64,000 nt of DNA, taken from Nesterenkonia natronophila (GTDB lineage: Bacteria > Actinomycetota > Actinomycetes > Actinomycetales > Micrococcaceae). Positions 8,793 through 16,875 of the stretch are shown here, one piece after another. The position numbers and the translations under genes are program-made. The notes under the pieces are model-generated. The model had not been told where the DNA came from. It ran no database searches and was given only the letters and a program-made list of their open reading frames with translations. Every line of letters starts with the position of its first letter. Within the stretch, counting starts at the first letter, position 1. Location of the stretch: NCBI RefSeq assembly GCF_003595215.1, contig NZ_QYZP01000002.1, positions 310,001 to 374,000 of the forward strand, given 5' to 3'.

Positions 8793-9152
8793 CTGCCCGC
8801 CCGCCGCGAGGAAGCACTTGTCCACGGCGGCTCCCTGATCGGGAGGCCCACTGATCCGCAGAAGCGATGGCCGAGTAGTGGAAATGGCGGAGCAGGACTG
8901 CTGATCGCTGAGCTGTACAGCGGCATGGCAAAGGAATTGGGTATCCCTCTATTGGAGCGCGCACGTAGTCACATGTGGAGAACGACGCTCACCAGTCGGT
9001 ATATCGAGGCCGGGATGGCCCGTGAAGACGTAGCAGCAATGCTTGGCCACGACGAGCAGACTAACCTGCGCAGCTACACCGATCGCACAGATACCAGGGC
9101 TGCCAGAGCGGCTTACAGGAGCAAGCGCGGAGCTCAAGGAACTACGGTCTAG
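8793..9152 (+). pseudogene. C-terminal fragment of a tyrosine recombinase (integrase)
   Basis: The open frame runs from a stop at 8790-8792 to 9152. It contains SHMWRTTLTSRYIEAGMA, then AMLGHDEQTNLRSYTD. These give the HxxR box, the GH pair and a plausible tyrosine nucleophile of tyrosine recombinases. The N-terminal binding domains and the first catalytic arginine are absent, so it is inactive. An internal ATG at 8925 would give a 75-aa product. It lies just before the tRNA fragment at 9263, the expected place for an element integrase near its attachment site. Confidence 0.8.
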
Positions 9153-9262
9153 AAGGGTAATCTACGGTCAAAACCAGTAATCTCCAATAACGCGCGAGAA
9201 CCATATGATGGCGACTTGAGCTGCGATAACTCTAGTTAGCACGCAAAATTATCTACATGGCA

Positions 9263-9307
9263 CCTATAACTCGGAGGTCGCAAGTTCAAATCTTGCCCTC
9301 GCAACGA
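9263..9307 (+). other. 3' fragment of an initiator tRNA (tRNA-fMet), probable att site scar
   Basis: The stretch contains GGAGGTC, a T-arm with perfect stem GCAAG/CTTGC around the loop TTCAAAT, and an acceptor strand CCTCGCA followed by A. The A at acceptor position 72 and the resemblance to the actinobacterial fMet tRNA end (CATAAC..GGAGGTCGCA) point to initiator tRNA. The 5' half, the anticodon arm and CCA are missing or diverged, so it is not a functional tRNA. It is best read as the att copy left by an element that integrated into the 3' end of a tRNA-fMet gene. Spurious minus-strand frames with RGQDLNLRPPS- or ARFELATSEL-like text come from this tRNA sequence. Confidence 0.75.
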
Positions 9308-9309
9308 GT

Positions 9310-9359
9310 AAGGACCGCTGACGAGAAGTTTTCTTAGTTGGCGGCCCTTTTTCTTTTTT
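9310..9359 (+). terminator. Rho-independent terminator after the tRNA fragment
   Basis: AAGGACCGCT (9310-9319) pairs with GGCGGCCCTT (9340-9349) with one mismatch and one G-T pair, followed by a T-rich run. It may be the original downstream terminator of the tRNA locus, which would make sequence to its right ancestral chromosome. Confidence 0.7.
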
Positions 9360-9567
9360 GCGCAGCGAATAACGCACACTACATCCGCACGCCCATCGGA
9401 TTCCGGATGTCGCGGCTTCTTCCGCACCTGGAAATGCAGCGATCTGGGCACAGGGACGCCCTTTGAGGCCCTGATGAATTTCGCCATTCCTTTGTACGGT
9501 TGAATGGAGCTCAGTATGCTGTATTACGGTCAGTGTTGCATTGGCACAACAGTCCGGGGTGGACACC

Positions 9568-9837
9568 ATGAGCGACCGCACCGCTCGCGCACGCATCCGA
9601 AACGCCGCGATCTCTTGCTTGGCCACGACGGGCCTTTCCGTCGCCGACATCGAAGATATCGCTGAAGACGCGGGTACCTCTGCGGCGCTCATCATTCACC
9701 ACTTTGGTTCAAAGGGCAGGCTGCGCGTCGTGCGAGAGACGTTTCGATGCCATGATCAGCGAGCAACCGCAGCCTTTCAGTTCCTTGCCAACGGAGTCTT
9801 CGACGCAGGTGTCGTGAAGATGGCGTCCGATGCGTAA
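9568..9837 (+). pseudogene. Truncated TetR-family regulator
   Basis: The N-terminal helix-turn-helix is clear: MSDRTARARIRNAAIS, then SVADIEDIAEDAGTSAALII and HHFGSKGRLRVV. The start is ATG 9568, after GGGGTGGACACC. The family runs about 190 aa; this frame ends at about 90 aa. From about 9742 another frame reads RFDAMISEQPQPF, which looks more like TetR continuation, and stops near 9823. A frameshift plus loss of the ligand-binding domain is therefore likely. It sits just upstream of an ABC exporter it probably once repressed, so that exporter may now lack its local repressor. Confidence 0.7.
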
Positions 9838-9874
9838 CTTCTCGCCTACTCAAGAGCACAGGAAAGGAACAACC

Positions 9875-10783
9875 ATGGACAATCCGGTGATCCAAGTCCA
9901 AGGACTGGACAAGTCCTACGGTAAAGTACAGGCACTGGCCGACCTCAGCCTCACCGTGGAACGAGGCGAGGTGCACGGCTTTCTAGGGCCCAACGGGGCG
10001 GGCAAGACTACCGCCATCCGCATCTTGCTGGGTCTGCTCAGAGGAGACTCCGGCACGGCAACCGTTCTTGGCGCCGATCCCTGGGACCAGGCAGTGGCGC
10101 TGCATCGCAGACTTGCGTATGTTCCGGGCGAGGTTGAGCTGTGGCCAAACTTGAGCGGCGGACAAGCCATTGACGTCTTGGGCAAACTGCGCGGCGGAGT
10201 GGACCGCGCCCGCGTTGAGCACGTTGCGAAGCGATTTGACCTTGACCTGACGAAGAAGGGTCGCACTTACTCTAAGGGAAACCGACAGAAGGTCGCGCTA
10301 GTTGCGGCGCTCGCAGCAGACGTGGAATTGCTGATTCTCGATGAACCCACCGCTGGCCTTGACCCTCTCATGGAGGCCGTTTTCCAAAGTATGATCCATG
10401 AGGCACGCGACGAAGGCCGCACAGTGTTGCTCTCCAGCCACATTCTGGCCCAGGTTGAGGTGCTGGCTGACCGCGTCTCGATTATCCGCCAAGGTCATAT
10501 TGTCGAGACCGGAACGCTCACTGACCTCCAGCAGTTGGCACGCACCTCCATTACGGCGCACTTGGCAAGCCCGGCCGATGATGTGGCCGCCATGGAGGGC
10601 GTCCACGAGTTTGAGCAGGATGAGGTTCGGGTTCACTTTGAGGTCGAAACCGATCACCTAGACGCTGTGCTGAAGCGGTTGGCGACCCTTCACGTTCGGT
10701 CGCTGGTGTCCCGGCCGCCGACGCTCGAACAGCTGCTGCTCCGTCACTACAGCGACGCTGACTCGAATGCGAGCGCATCATGA
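9875..10783 (+). CDS. ABC exporter ATP-binding protein (drug/antibiotic type)
   Basis: ATPase subunit, 302 aa, of an ABC-2 type exporter. Walker A GPNGAGKTT lies near residues 43-51. A signature-like SKGNRQKVALVAALA follows near residue 140, then Walker B LLILDEPTAGLDPLM. The C-terminal domain of about 80 residues is typical of the DrrA/tetronasin-resistance group. Start ATG 9875 has AGGAAAGG 8 nt upstream; an in-frame ATG at 9830 lies inside the TetR remnant. The stop overlaps the permease start as ATGA, so the two are co-translated. Substrate unknown; a polyketide or other hydrophobic drug is typical of relatives. Confidence 0.92.
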   Translation: MDNPVIQVQGLDKSYGKVQALADLSLTVERGEVHGFLGPNGAGKTTAIRILLGLLRGDSGTATVLGADPWDQAVALHRRLAYVPGEVELWPNLSGGQAIDVLGKLRGGVDRARVEHVAKRFDLDLTKKGRTYSKGNRQKVALVAALAADVELLILDEPTAGLDPLMEAVFQSMIHEARDEGRTVLLSSHILAQVEVLADRVSIIRQGHIVETGTLTDLQQLARTSITAHLASPADDVAAMEGVHEFEQDEVRVHFEVETDHLDAVLKRLATLHVRSLVSRPPTLEQLLLRHYSDADSNASAS

Positions 10784-12435
10784 CCGCGACCAGGCGGATC
10801 ACTCCGACAAAGCGGTCGGGGGACAAGCGCTCGAGTTCGGTATTTGCAGGGACGCGGACATTGCTATTGTTCGCGCTGCGCCGTGACCGCATTCGCATCC
10901 CGGTGTGGGCGCTGTCGATCTCGCTGATGTCGATGGCCGCACTCGCAGCCATCGATGACTCCTTTGATGACCCGGAATCAGTCGCGCAGATCGAAGTGAC
11001 AATGAGCTCTCCGGCTATTGTCGCGATCACCGGACCCAACTACGCGCCAGGGGAGTACACGTTGGGCGTCATGATGGGCCAGCGAATGTTGGTGTGGACT
11101 CTCATTGCCGTCGCCATCATGTCCATAATGCTGATCGTGCGCCACACTCGCACTGAGGAGGCTACGGGTCGCGCAGAATTGGTGCGTTCGGCTGTAGTAG
11201 GTCGTCACGCCTCCTCATTCGCCGCATATATGGCGGTAGCGACAGCAAATCTCGCCGTCGCTGCCACCGTGACACTCGCTCTCGGCAGCGCTGGGGCCGA
11301 CACCGTCGATTGGAGCGGTTCGCTTCTATACGGCGCCGCGCACTTTGCGACTGGCCTGTTCTTTGCCTCCGTTGCGCTCGTGGTGGTACAGATCAGTGAG
11401 TTTCCACGCGGGGTGATCGGTATGGGGGTCGGCGTGGTGGGAGTGGCCTTTGCGCTGCGATCAGCTGGTGACGTAGCGGAAAACGGACTGTCGTGGGTCT
11501 CACCACTGGGTTGGGGACAGGCCACGCACGTGTTTCACACCGATCGCTGGTGGCCGCTCGCGTTCCTGCTCATCGGTGCGCTCGTCCTGGCTTTGCTTGC
11601 TGCAATGCTGAGCACTCGCCGTGGTGTGGGCGCTGGCCTGCGTGCGCCGCGTCCGTCACCCGCCACGGCGTCTTCAGCACTTACCCACCCTTTTGGGTTC
11701 GCGATGCGCATGCAGCGTGGCATGGTGGTCGGGTGGAGTGCGGGCCTGTTCGCCTTGGGCCTCACCTACGGCTCGGTGCTGCCAGAAATGGAGTCTTTCA
11801 TCGAGCAGTTCGAAGAACTGGGCGCCGTGTTCGCGGAAGCGGGCGGAGCGACCATAATGGATTCTTTTGTGGCGACAATTATGATGGTGCTCGCGGTCTT
11901 CGCCTCGGCATCGGCCGTCTTGAGTGCGCAGCGTATGCGTAGTGAGGAAGTAGAAGGTCGCGCCGAGCCGATGCTTGTGGCGGGGCTTCCTCGCCGCACC
12001 TACTACGGGGCCTACGTGGCCAGTGCGGTGCTGACAACTACAGTAGTGATGCTCGCGGGGGCGTTGGGTTTTGGCCTGGCTGGTGCCGCTGTGGTGGACG
12101 GCGAGGTGATGCGTCAAACCATGGTTGCTGCCGCGGGGTTCATCCCCGCGCTGTGGGTGGTAAGTGCAGTTGGCTTTGCGCTCGTGGGGATCGCCCCCAA
12201 GTTCACAGCCTGGGTGTGGGCGTTGGTGGCCTACTCGTTCGTCACTGTGTACTTGGGGCCCCTGCTGGATCTGCCGGAATGGACGGCCAACTTGACGCCG
12301 CTGGGTCACCCCGCGCAGTACCCGGCGGAAGAGTGGACGTGGTGGCCCCTGCTCATCCTCACAGCCCTAGCGGTGCTGCTGATTGGCATTGGCGCAGTGG
12401 CGTTCCGCAGACGGGACTTCCAGTCCACGATATGA
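10780..12435 (+). CDS. ABC exporter permease (tetronasin-resistance type)
   Basis: Integral membrane partner of the preceding ATPase, 551 aa. It appears as two similar halves, each with about six hydrophobic segments. Each half has an RxEEATGRAELV- or RSEEVEGRAEPM-like motif after the second or third segment, a hallmark of the large two-repeat ABC-2 permeases of actinobacteria. The ATG overlaps the ATPase stop. No signal peptide is needed, since the first hydrophobic segment begins near residue 40. The exporter pair and broken TetR gene lie immediately to the right of the att-like scar. Confidence 0.9.
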   Translation: MTATRRITPTKRSGDKRSSSVFAGTRTLLLFALRRDRIRIPVWALSISLMSMAALAAIDDSFDDPESVAQIEVTMSSPAIVAITGPNYAPGEYTLGVMMGQRMLVWTLIAVAIMSIMLIVRHTRTEEATGRAELVRSAVVGRHASSFAAYMAVATANLAVAATVTLALGSAGADTVDWSGSLLYGAAHFATGLFFASVALVVVQISEFPRGVIGMGVGVVGVAFALRSAGDVAENGLSWVSPLGWGQATHVFHTDRWWPLAFLLIGALVLALLAAMLSTRRGVGAGLRAPRPSPATASSALTHPFGFAMRMQRGMVVGWSAGLFALGLTYGSVLPEMESFIEQFEELGAVFAEAGGATIMDSFVATIMMVLAVFASASAVLSAQRMRSEEVEGRAEPMLVAGLPRRTYYGAYVASAVLTTTVVMLAGALGFGLAGAAVVDGEVMRQTMVAAAGFIPALWVVSAVGFALVGIAPKFTAWVWALVAYSFVTVYLGPLLDLPEWTANLTPLGHPAQYPAEEWTWWPLLILTALAVLLIGIGAVAFRRRDFQSTI

Positions 12436-12526
12436 GCCCGGGCCACAGTCCAGTCTTCGGAGGCGCGACGTTCGGTTGTGGACCTACATCATGAAATAGA
12501 TTCCCTCCGGTTGAAAGTGGATGAAT

Positions 12527-12543
12527 CCCAGGGTGTTCCTGGG
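12527..12543. terminator. Short hairpin after the exporter operon
   Basis: CCCAGG (12527-12532) pairs perfectly with CCTGGG (12538-12543) around a 5-base loop. There is no clear T-run, so it could be a weak terminator of the exporter genes or an operator for the cupin gene. Confidence 0.3.
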
Positions 12544-12627
12544 GGCCGTAGAATTAATGGCTTTAGGGCCCGTGATTTGCTGCGTGTTGCCTCACCTGGA
12601 GGCCTATAGATCTCCTAAGGAGTGATT

Positions 12628-12930
12628 GTGAGCAAGGTGCCACCCTTATGCGAAGTCCAGCTCGAGAATGAGTTCTTTCGTGTCACTCGGTGGACTATTG
12701 AGCCTGGACAAACGATTCCCATGCACCGACACGACCACGAGTACGTCGTGGTCCCCCTTGTCACTCAGACCATGCACGTAACAAACTCTGATGGCAGTGA
12801 GATCGTCGCGGAACTCGTTGAAGGGCAGAGTTATACACGCCCAGCGGGCTCAGAACACCGGGTTGAGAATCGGAACACGTCTCAAACTCTCGTTTTCGTT
12901 GAGGTAGAGCACCTAGGACAGGACTCATAA
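12628..12930 (+). CDS. Small single-domain cupin protein
   Basis: 100-aa beta-barrel protein of the cupin superfamily, function unknown. Cupin motif 1 is visible as GQTIPMHRHDHEYVVV (metal-ligand histidines in HRHDH) and motif 2 near AGSEHRVEN. I chose GTG 12628 because AAGGAG lies 5 nt upstream; a GTG two codons earlier overlaps that site. It stands alone between the exporter genes and a membrane-protein gene. Proteins of this size serve as isomerases, sensors or binding proteins, and the sequence does not decide which. Confidence 0.85.
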   Translation: MSKVPPLCEVQLENEFFRVTRWTIEPGQTIPMHRHDHEYVVVPLVTQTMHVTNSDGSEIVAELVEGQSYTRPAGSEHRVENRNTSQTLVFVEVEHLGQDS

Positions 12931-13107
12931 CGATCTAATGTGCTGAGCAGGACGATTGCTGAGCGCTAGTGGTTTTCTTGGGTACAAGTCCACCCGCTGA
13001 TGCCTAATGGTCATGTGACGTGAATTCCCTATGGGACCTTCGCCTCTACCTTGGAGGACGCGTAAGTCATCAAATGGGGACGGAATCGAAATTGCTCCAA
13101 GTGGGGA

Positions 13108-13578
13108 GTGAGCGCCACGGTGAGACCGTCTATGAGCCCCCTGTCCTACTTGATGCTCGTCATCGTGACTATGTTCAACGCGATCACGGCGATAGCCGGT
13201 GGTGTCGCGCTTCTCGCCACGGGTGGTCTCGGAATGCCGAGGTCAATGCTTGTCAATGGACCCTTCGATTCGTTTCTGTGGCCAGGAATCATCCTTCTGA
13301 TGGTGGTTGGTGGTACCCAGGTCATTGCGGCTATTTTGCTTTTGTTACGGCGCGAGGCGGCATTGTTGTGGACGGCGGTAGCAGGATTCGCGATGATCAT
13401 CTGGATCTTCGTTGAGACCGGCATCATCGCCGCGATCTCCTGGCTGCAAGTCGTTTACTTCACGACTGGCATCTGTCAACTCAGCCTGGTCCTCATCCTC
13501 TTGGGAGTCACCAGCAGGTTGTCCCGCGAAACCCAGGTTTCCATCGGGCCGCCAACCAGTCCGGTGGGACGGCAGTGA
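13108..13578 (+). CDS. Small membrane protein with four predicted helices
   Basis: About 156 aa, mostly hydrophobic: four segments near residues 13-40, 58-80, 85-108 and 115-135. The C-terminus is polar and ends in SPVGRQ. No family recognised. The start could be GTG 13108 or ATG 13132 (which has GGTGAG upstream). The stop overlaps the GTG of the alcohol dehydrogenase gene (GTGA), so the two are probably one transcriptional unit, but no functional link is evident. Confidence 0.7.
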   Translation: MSATVRPSMSPLSYLMLVIVTMFNAITAIAGGVALLATGGLGMPRSMLVNGPFDSFLWPGIILLMVVGGTQVIAAILLLLRREAALLWTAVAGFAMIIWIFVETGIIAAISWLQVVYFTTGICQLSLVLILLGVTSRLSRETQVSIGPPTSPVGRQ

Positions 13579-14564
13579 AAGCCTGGGTCACAAGTGGGAA
13601 GGCGGGCAAGTTTATGCTGTCGGAGCGTCCGATGCCCGAGCCTGCTAGTGATGAGTTACTGGTCAAGGTCGAAGCTTGCGGCGTCTGCCGCACCGACCTC
13701 CATGTCATCGACCAGGAACTTCCTGTGCACAGGCTAGGGGTGATCCCCGGGCACCAGGTCGTAGGGAAGGTAGTCAGCACGGGATTGGGCGTTCTGGAGA
13801 AGAAGCATGGGGACCGAGTCGGCGTTGCCTGGTTGCACCGCACATGTGGAGCGTGCCGATGGTGTCGGGAGGGACGCGAGAATCTATGCCCCTTCTCCCA
13901 GTACACGGGCTGGGACGTCGACGGGGGGTTTGCGGAGTACGTCGCAGTACCCGAGGCGTTCGCCTATTCGCTCCCCGGTGCAGCCGATCCCTCAACAATG
14001 GCGCCGTTGCTGTGCGCCGGCATCATCGGCTACCGGGCTCTCACCCGGGCGAACCTCCCTCCGGGCGGTCGCCTGGGCATCTACGGCTTCGGTTCCAGCG
14101 CCCACATCACCGCCGAACTCGCGTTGGCCGCAGGTGCGCGAATTTATGCCATGACCCGTGGTGAGAGAAGTAGGGACCTGGCTCGCGGGATGGGTGCTGT
14201 GTTCGTCGGTCACGCGACCGCCATCCCACCCGAGCCGCTGGATTCAGCGATTGTATTTGCTCCTGCCGGTGAGTTGGTCCCGCTCGCACTCCAGGCGACC
14301 GACCGCGGCGGAACTGTCGTTCTGGCCGGCATTCACATGAGCGACATCCCACAGATGGGGTACTCACATAATCTCTTCAACGAGCGCGACCTACGCACCG
14401 TCACCGCCAACACCCGGGCTGACGGAGCCGCCTTTCTTCGGCTGGTGAATTCTCTGCACCTCGTTCCGGAGACCACGCGTTACGGGTTCGAACAGGCAGG
14501 TGCTGCGATGACTGCTCTGCGATCAGGTCGCACATCTGGATCGCTTGTCGTCACCACCACATGA
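13575..14564 (+). CDS. Zinc-dependent alcohol dehydrogenase (AdhA type)
   Basis: 329-aa medium-chain dehydrogenase, oxidising alcohols or reducing aldehydes with a nicotinamide cofactor. The catalytic zinc ligands fit C38 and H60 (GHQVVG, as in the AdhA group, rather than GHE). The structural zinc site fits C91, C94, C97 and C105 in CGACRWCREGRENLC. A Rossmann motif GIYGFGSSAH lies near residue 170. The GTG start overlaps the stop of the membrane-protein gene. Substrate cannot be inferred from this locus. Confidence 0.92.
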   Translation: MKAWVTSGKAGKFMLSERPMPEPASDELLVKVEACGVCRTDLHVIDQELPVHRLGVIPGHQVVGKVVSTGLGVLEKKHGDRVGVAWLHRTCGACRWCREGRENLCPFSQYTGWDVDGGFAEYVAVPEAFAYSLPGAADPSTMAPLLCAGIIGYRALTRANLPPGGRLGIYGFGSSAHITAELALAAGARIYAMTRGERSRDLARGMGAVFVGHATAIPPEPLDSAIVFAPAGELVPLALQATDRGGTVVLAGIHMSDIPQMGYSHNLFNERDLRTVTANTRADGAAFLRLVNSLHLVPETTRYGFEQAGAAMTALRSGRTSGSLVVTTT

Positions 14565-14640
14565 CTTGCGTGGTCTGACCTGACCCAGCGCACCACACCC
14601 AGCTGTTCCCTGCGAGTGTGAAGTTTGACACACTAGATAA

Positions 14641-14958
14641 ATGAAGCGATATGTCGCCCCTCTGACACCGGACCTGGCTCGAGCAGCTCGCGCTCTCACT
14701 CGGGTTTCTACTGAAGTGATCGGTGAGGCTGCCTCGCTCGATCCTCTGCGGGTCCGCGACTTCGAGCATCGCGGGGTCTCGCTGAATGCTGAGTCCAATG
14801 AGCGGCTGCGGGCGGCGTTGGAGGATTACGGCGTCGTCTTCTTCGCTGAAGATGATGACGGCGGATACGGGGTGCGGCGCAAGTACTCAGCTTCCAGGAT
14901 CCGCCAACTGCAGAACTGGGAGGGTGAGGGGGGACCCGCCTACGAGGACGACATCTGA
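14641..14958 (+). CDS. Small XRE-like helix-turn-helix protein
   Basis: 105 aa. The central part (TRVSTEVIGEAASLDPLRVR, then NAESNERLRAALEDYGVVFF) follows the layout of short XRE-type regulators in which a helix-turn-helix is followed by an acidic DDDGGYGVRRKY tail. TTGACA lies at about 14623, only about 12 nt before the ATG, so it is either a -35 box for a transcript starting inside the frame or chance. No partner gene is evident; it stands alone before nagB. Confidence 0.65.
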   Translation: MKRYVAPLTPDLARAARALTRVSTEVIGEAASLDPLRVRDFEHRGVSLNAESNERLRAALEDYGVVFFAEDDDGGYGVRRKYSASRIRQLQNWEGEGGPAYEDDI

Positions 14959-15085
14959 GGGTATTACTCGCCCAGATCCGGCTCCGAGCACCGCCGAGAT
15001 GCTGACGGACCTGCAAGACACGTCAGGCCACGACGCAAGACCATGTTCGGGGACTCATTCTGGTCACAGTTGCGGAGGATGCCTT

Positions 15086-15844
15086 ATGACTCGGCTCTTT
15101 GTTGTCACAGGGCAGGAACAGGGAGGTGATCTGGCCGCGGAGGAGATCGCGAGGGCACTAGCAGCAACAGAGTCTGGATTCGTCCTCGGAGTTGCGACCG
15201 GTTCCTCTCCGGAGAGCACTTGGAGGGCTTTGGCCGCCCGCAAACCACCGGTGGACCTCAGCGCGGTCCGCGCATTCGCACTTGACGAGTACTGGGACCT
15301 CCCCGCCGATCATCCGGAGAGTTACAAGGAAGTCATACACCGTCAGATCACCCGGCCCCTAGGGCTGAACCCGCAGTTGGTGCGCGTCCCCGGGGATGAC
15401 GGGAAAGACTTACGGGCGGCGCAGAGGTACGAACAGGCCATCCGCGCCGCAGGGGGAATAGACCTCCAGGTACTCGGTATCGGCCGAAATGGGCATATTG
15501 GCTTCAATGAGCCGGGGTCCTCCCTCGACTCGCGCTGCCGCGTCACCCAGCTGAGTGAAGAAACGCGTAAGGCCAACTCCCGTTTTTTCGCCACTGTGGA
15601 GGACGTTCCCGCGTACTGCATAACTCAGGGGATCGGGACCATCACAGAGGCGCGGCGTCTGCTTCTATTGGCCTATGGCCCGGAGAAAGCTCAGGCGCTC
15701 GCGGCTGCATTGGAGGGGCCCGTGACATCTGCAGTGCCGGCCTCTGCCTTGCAACTCCATCCCGACCTCACGGTGGTTGCTGACGAATCAGCCGCCTCCC
15801 AGCTGCGACGCACTGGCAGCTACGGCGCCGCGGGAACGTCATGA
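15086..15844 (+). CDS. nagB: Glucosamine-6-phosphate deaminase
   Basis: Converts glucosamine 6-phosphate to fructose 6-phosphate and ammonia, linking amino-sugar breakdown to glycolysis. 252 aa, close to the family's usual length. Motifs seen: LGVATGSSPESTW near the N-terminus, FALDEYWDL, and the hallmark LGIGRNGHIGFNEPGS around residue 135. ATG 15086 has GGAGG 7 nt upstream; the frame is open further upstream but without family similarity. It overlaps nagA by 4 bp (ATGA), so the two form an operon. Confidence 0.95.
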   Translation: MTRLFVVTGQEQGGDLAAEEIARALAATESGFVLGVATGSSPESTWRALAARKPPVDLSAVRAFALDEYWDLPADHPESYKEVIHRQITRPLGLNPQLVRVPGDDGKDLRAAQRYEQAIRAAGGIDLQVLGIGRNGHIGFNEPGSSLDSRCRVTQLSEETRKANSRFFATVEDVPAYCITQGIGTITEARRLLLLAYGPEKAQALAAALEGPVTSAVPASALQLHPDLTVVADESAASQLRRTGSYGAAGTS

Positions 15845-16770
15845 GCCACACTGGGTCAAGGGCGCCCGCCTCTATGGCCGCCGAATACCTGGACCTGCAC
15901 ACACATGGCGCAGCAGGCCACGCCTACGACGACGCTGCAGAGGCTCACATTGCCCAAGCCCTGGCCGTGCACCGGGAGCATGGCACCTCAGGAACGCTGC
16001 TGAGCTTGGTCAGTGCTCCGGTGGAGCAGTTGGCACAACGGCTGCGCGAACTCCGAGAGGTGCTCGCAGCCTCCGCCGTAATCAGCGGAGTCACCGTTTA
16101 CGGGGTTCACCTGGAAGGCCCCTTTCTCGCCGCCGCGCGCTGCGGAGCGCATGATTCCCAAGCGCTCAGCGCCCCCACCCCTGACGCGGTGGAGACTCTA
16201 TTGGAGGCCGGTGAGGGAATCCTGCGGCAGATCACGTTGGCCCCAGAGCTACCTGGGGCCAAAGATGCCGTCCGACGCTTCACGGAGGCAGGAGTGTCAG
16301 TAGCGGTAGGTCATACCGAAGCCACGTATACGGATGCCGCCACAGCCTTCGACCTAGGGGCCTCCCTCGTGACTCACGCGTTCAACGCTATGCCCGGTCT
16401 CGGACACCGCGAACCGGGACCGCTAGGCGCTGCCCTAGAACGAGAGCATGTGACCCTGGAGGTCATCGCCGACGGGGTTCACGTGCACCCTGTCCTCGTG
16501 AAGACCCTATTCTCCGCAGCCCCGGGCAGGATAGCGCTGGTGACGGACTCCATGGCCGCCACTGGGCTGGGAGACGGCACATATCAGCTGGGTGGCCTCG
16601 CCGTCGAGGTGCAGAATTCGGTCCCACTGCTGAGCGGAACCGAGACGCTGGCTGGCTCAACTCTTACCATGGACGAGGCGGTGGCCACCGTAATTTCCGC
16701 AGGAGTTGGTCACGAGGAGGCAGTCACAGCAGCCAGCACCACCCCGGCCCGGGTTCTGGGTCTGCCTTGA
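15841..16770 (+). CDS. nagA: N-acetylglucosamine-6-phosphate deacetylase (short form)
   Basis: Removes acetate from GlcNAc-6-P to feed NagB, in the cytoplasm. Metal-site motifs are present: DLHTHG near residue 18, the Glu of GVHLEGPFL, histidines in AVGHTEATY and THAFNAMPG, and the catalytic Asp in LVTDSMAATG. It is about 309 aa, against roughly 380 for the E. coli enzyme. The N-terminal strands that precede the HxH motif in longer enzymes are almost absent, and the C-terminus stops right after PARVLGLP. The active-site barrel looks complete, so it is probably functional. Translation is coupled to nagB through ATGA. Confidence 0.92.
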   Translation: MSHTGSRAPASMAAEYLDLHTHGAAGHAYDDAAEAHIAQALAVHREHGTSGTLLSLVSAPVEQLAQRLRELREVLAASAVISGVTVYGVHLEGPFLAAARCGAHDSQALSAPTPDAVETLLEAGEGILRQITLAPELPGAKDAVRRFTEAGVSVAVGHTEATYTDAATAFDLGASLVTHAFNAMPGLGHREPGPLGAALEREHVTLEVIADGVHVHPVLVKTLFSAAPGRIALVTDSMAATGLGDGTYQLGGLAVEVQNSVPLLSGTETLAGSTLTMDEAVATVISAGVGHEEAVTAASTTPARVLGLP

Positions 16771-16875
16771 TGAAGCGCGGGACGAACGTCGTCATCTGTG
16801 CATCGAGCAGAGCTTAGTCCACCGACTGTGGCAAAATCGGCTCCACACCTGCTGACACGTCGGCGGTCATCGGGA

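Noticed and set aside
9236..9695. Minus-strand frames with RGQDLNLRPPS and ARFELATSEL text
   Set aside because: These phrases are known artefacts of translating the reverse strand of a tRNA T-arm; they only mark the tRNA fragment.
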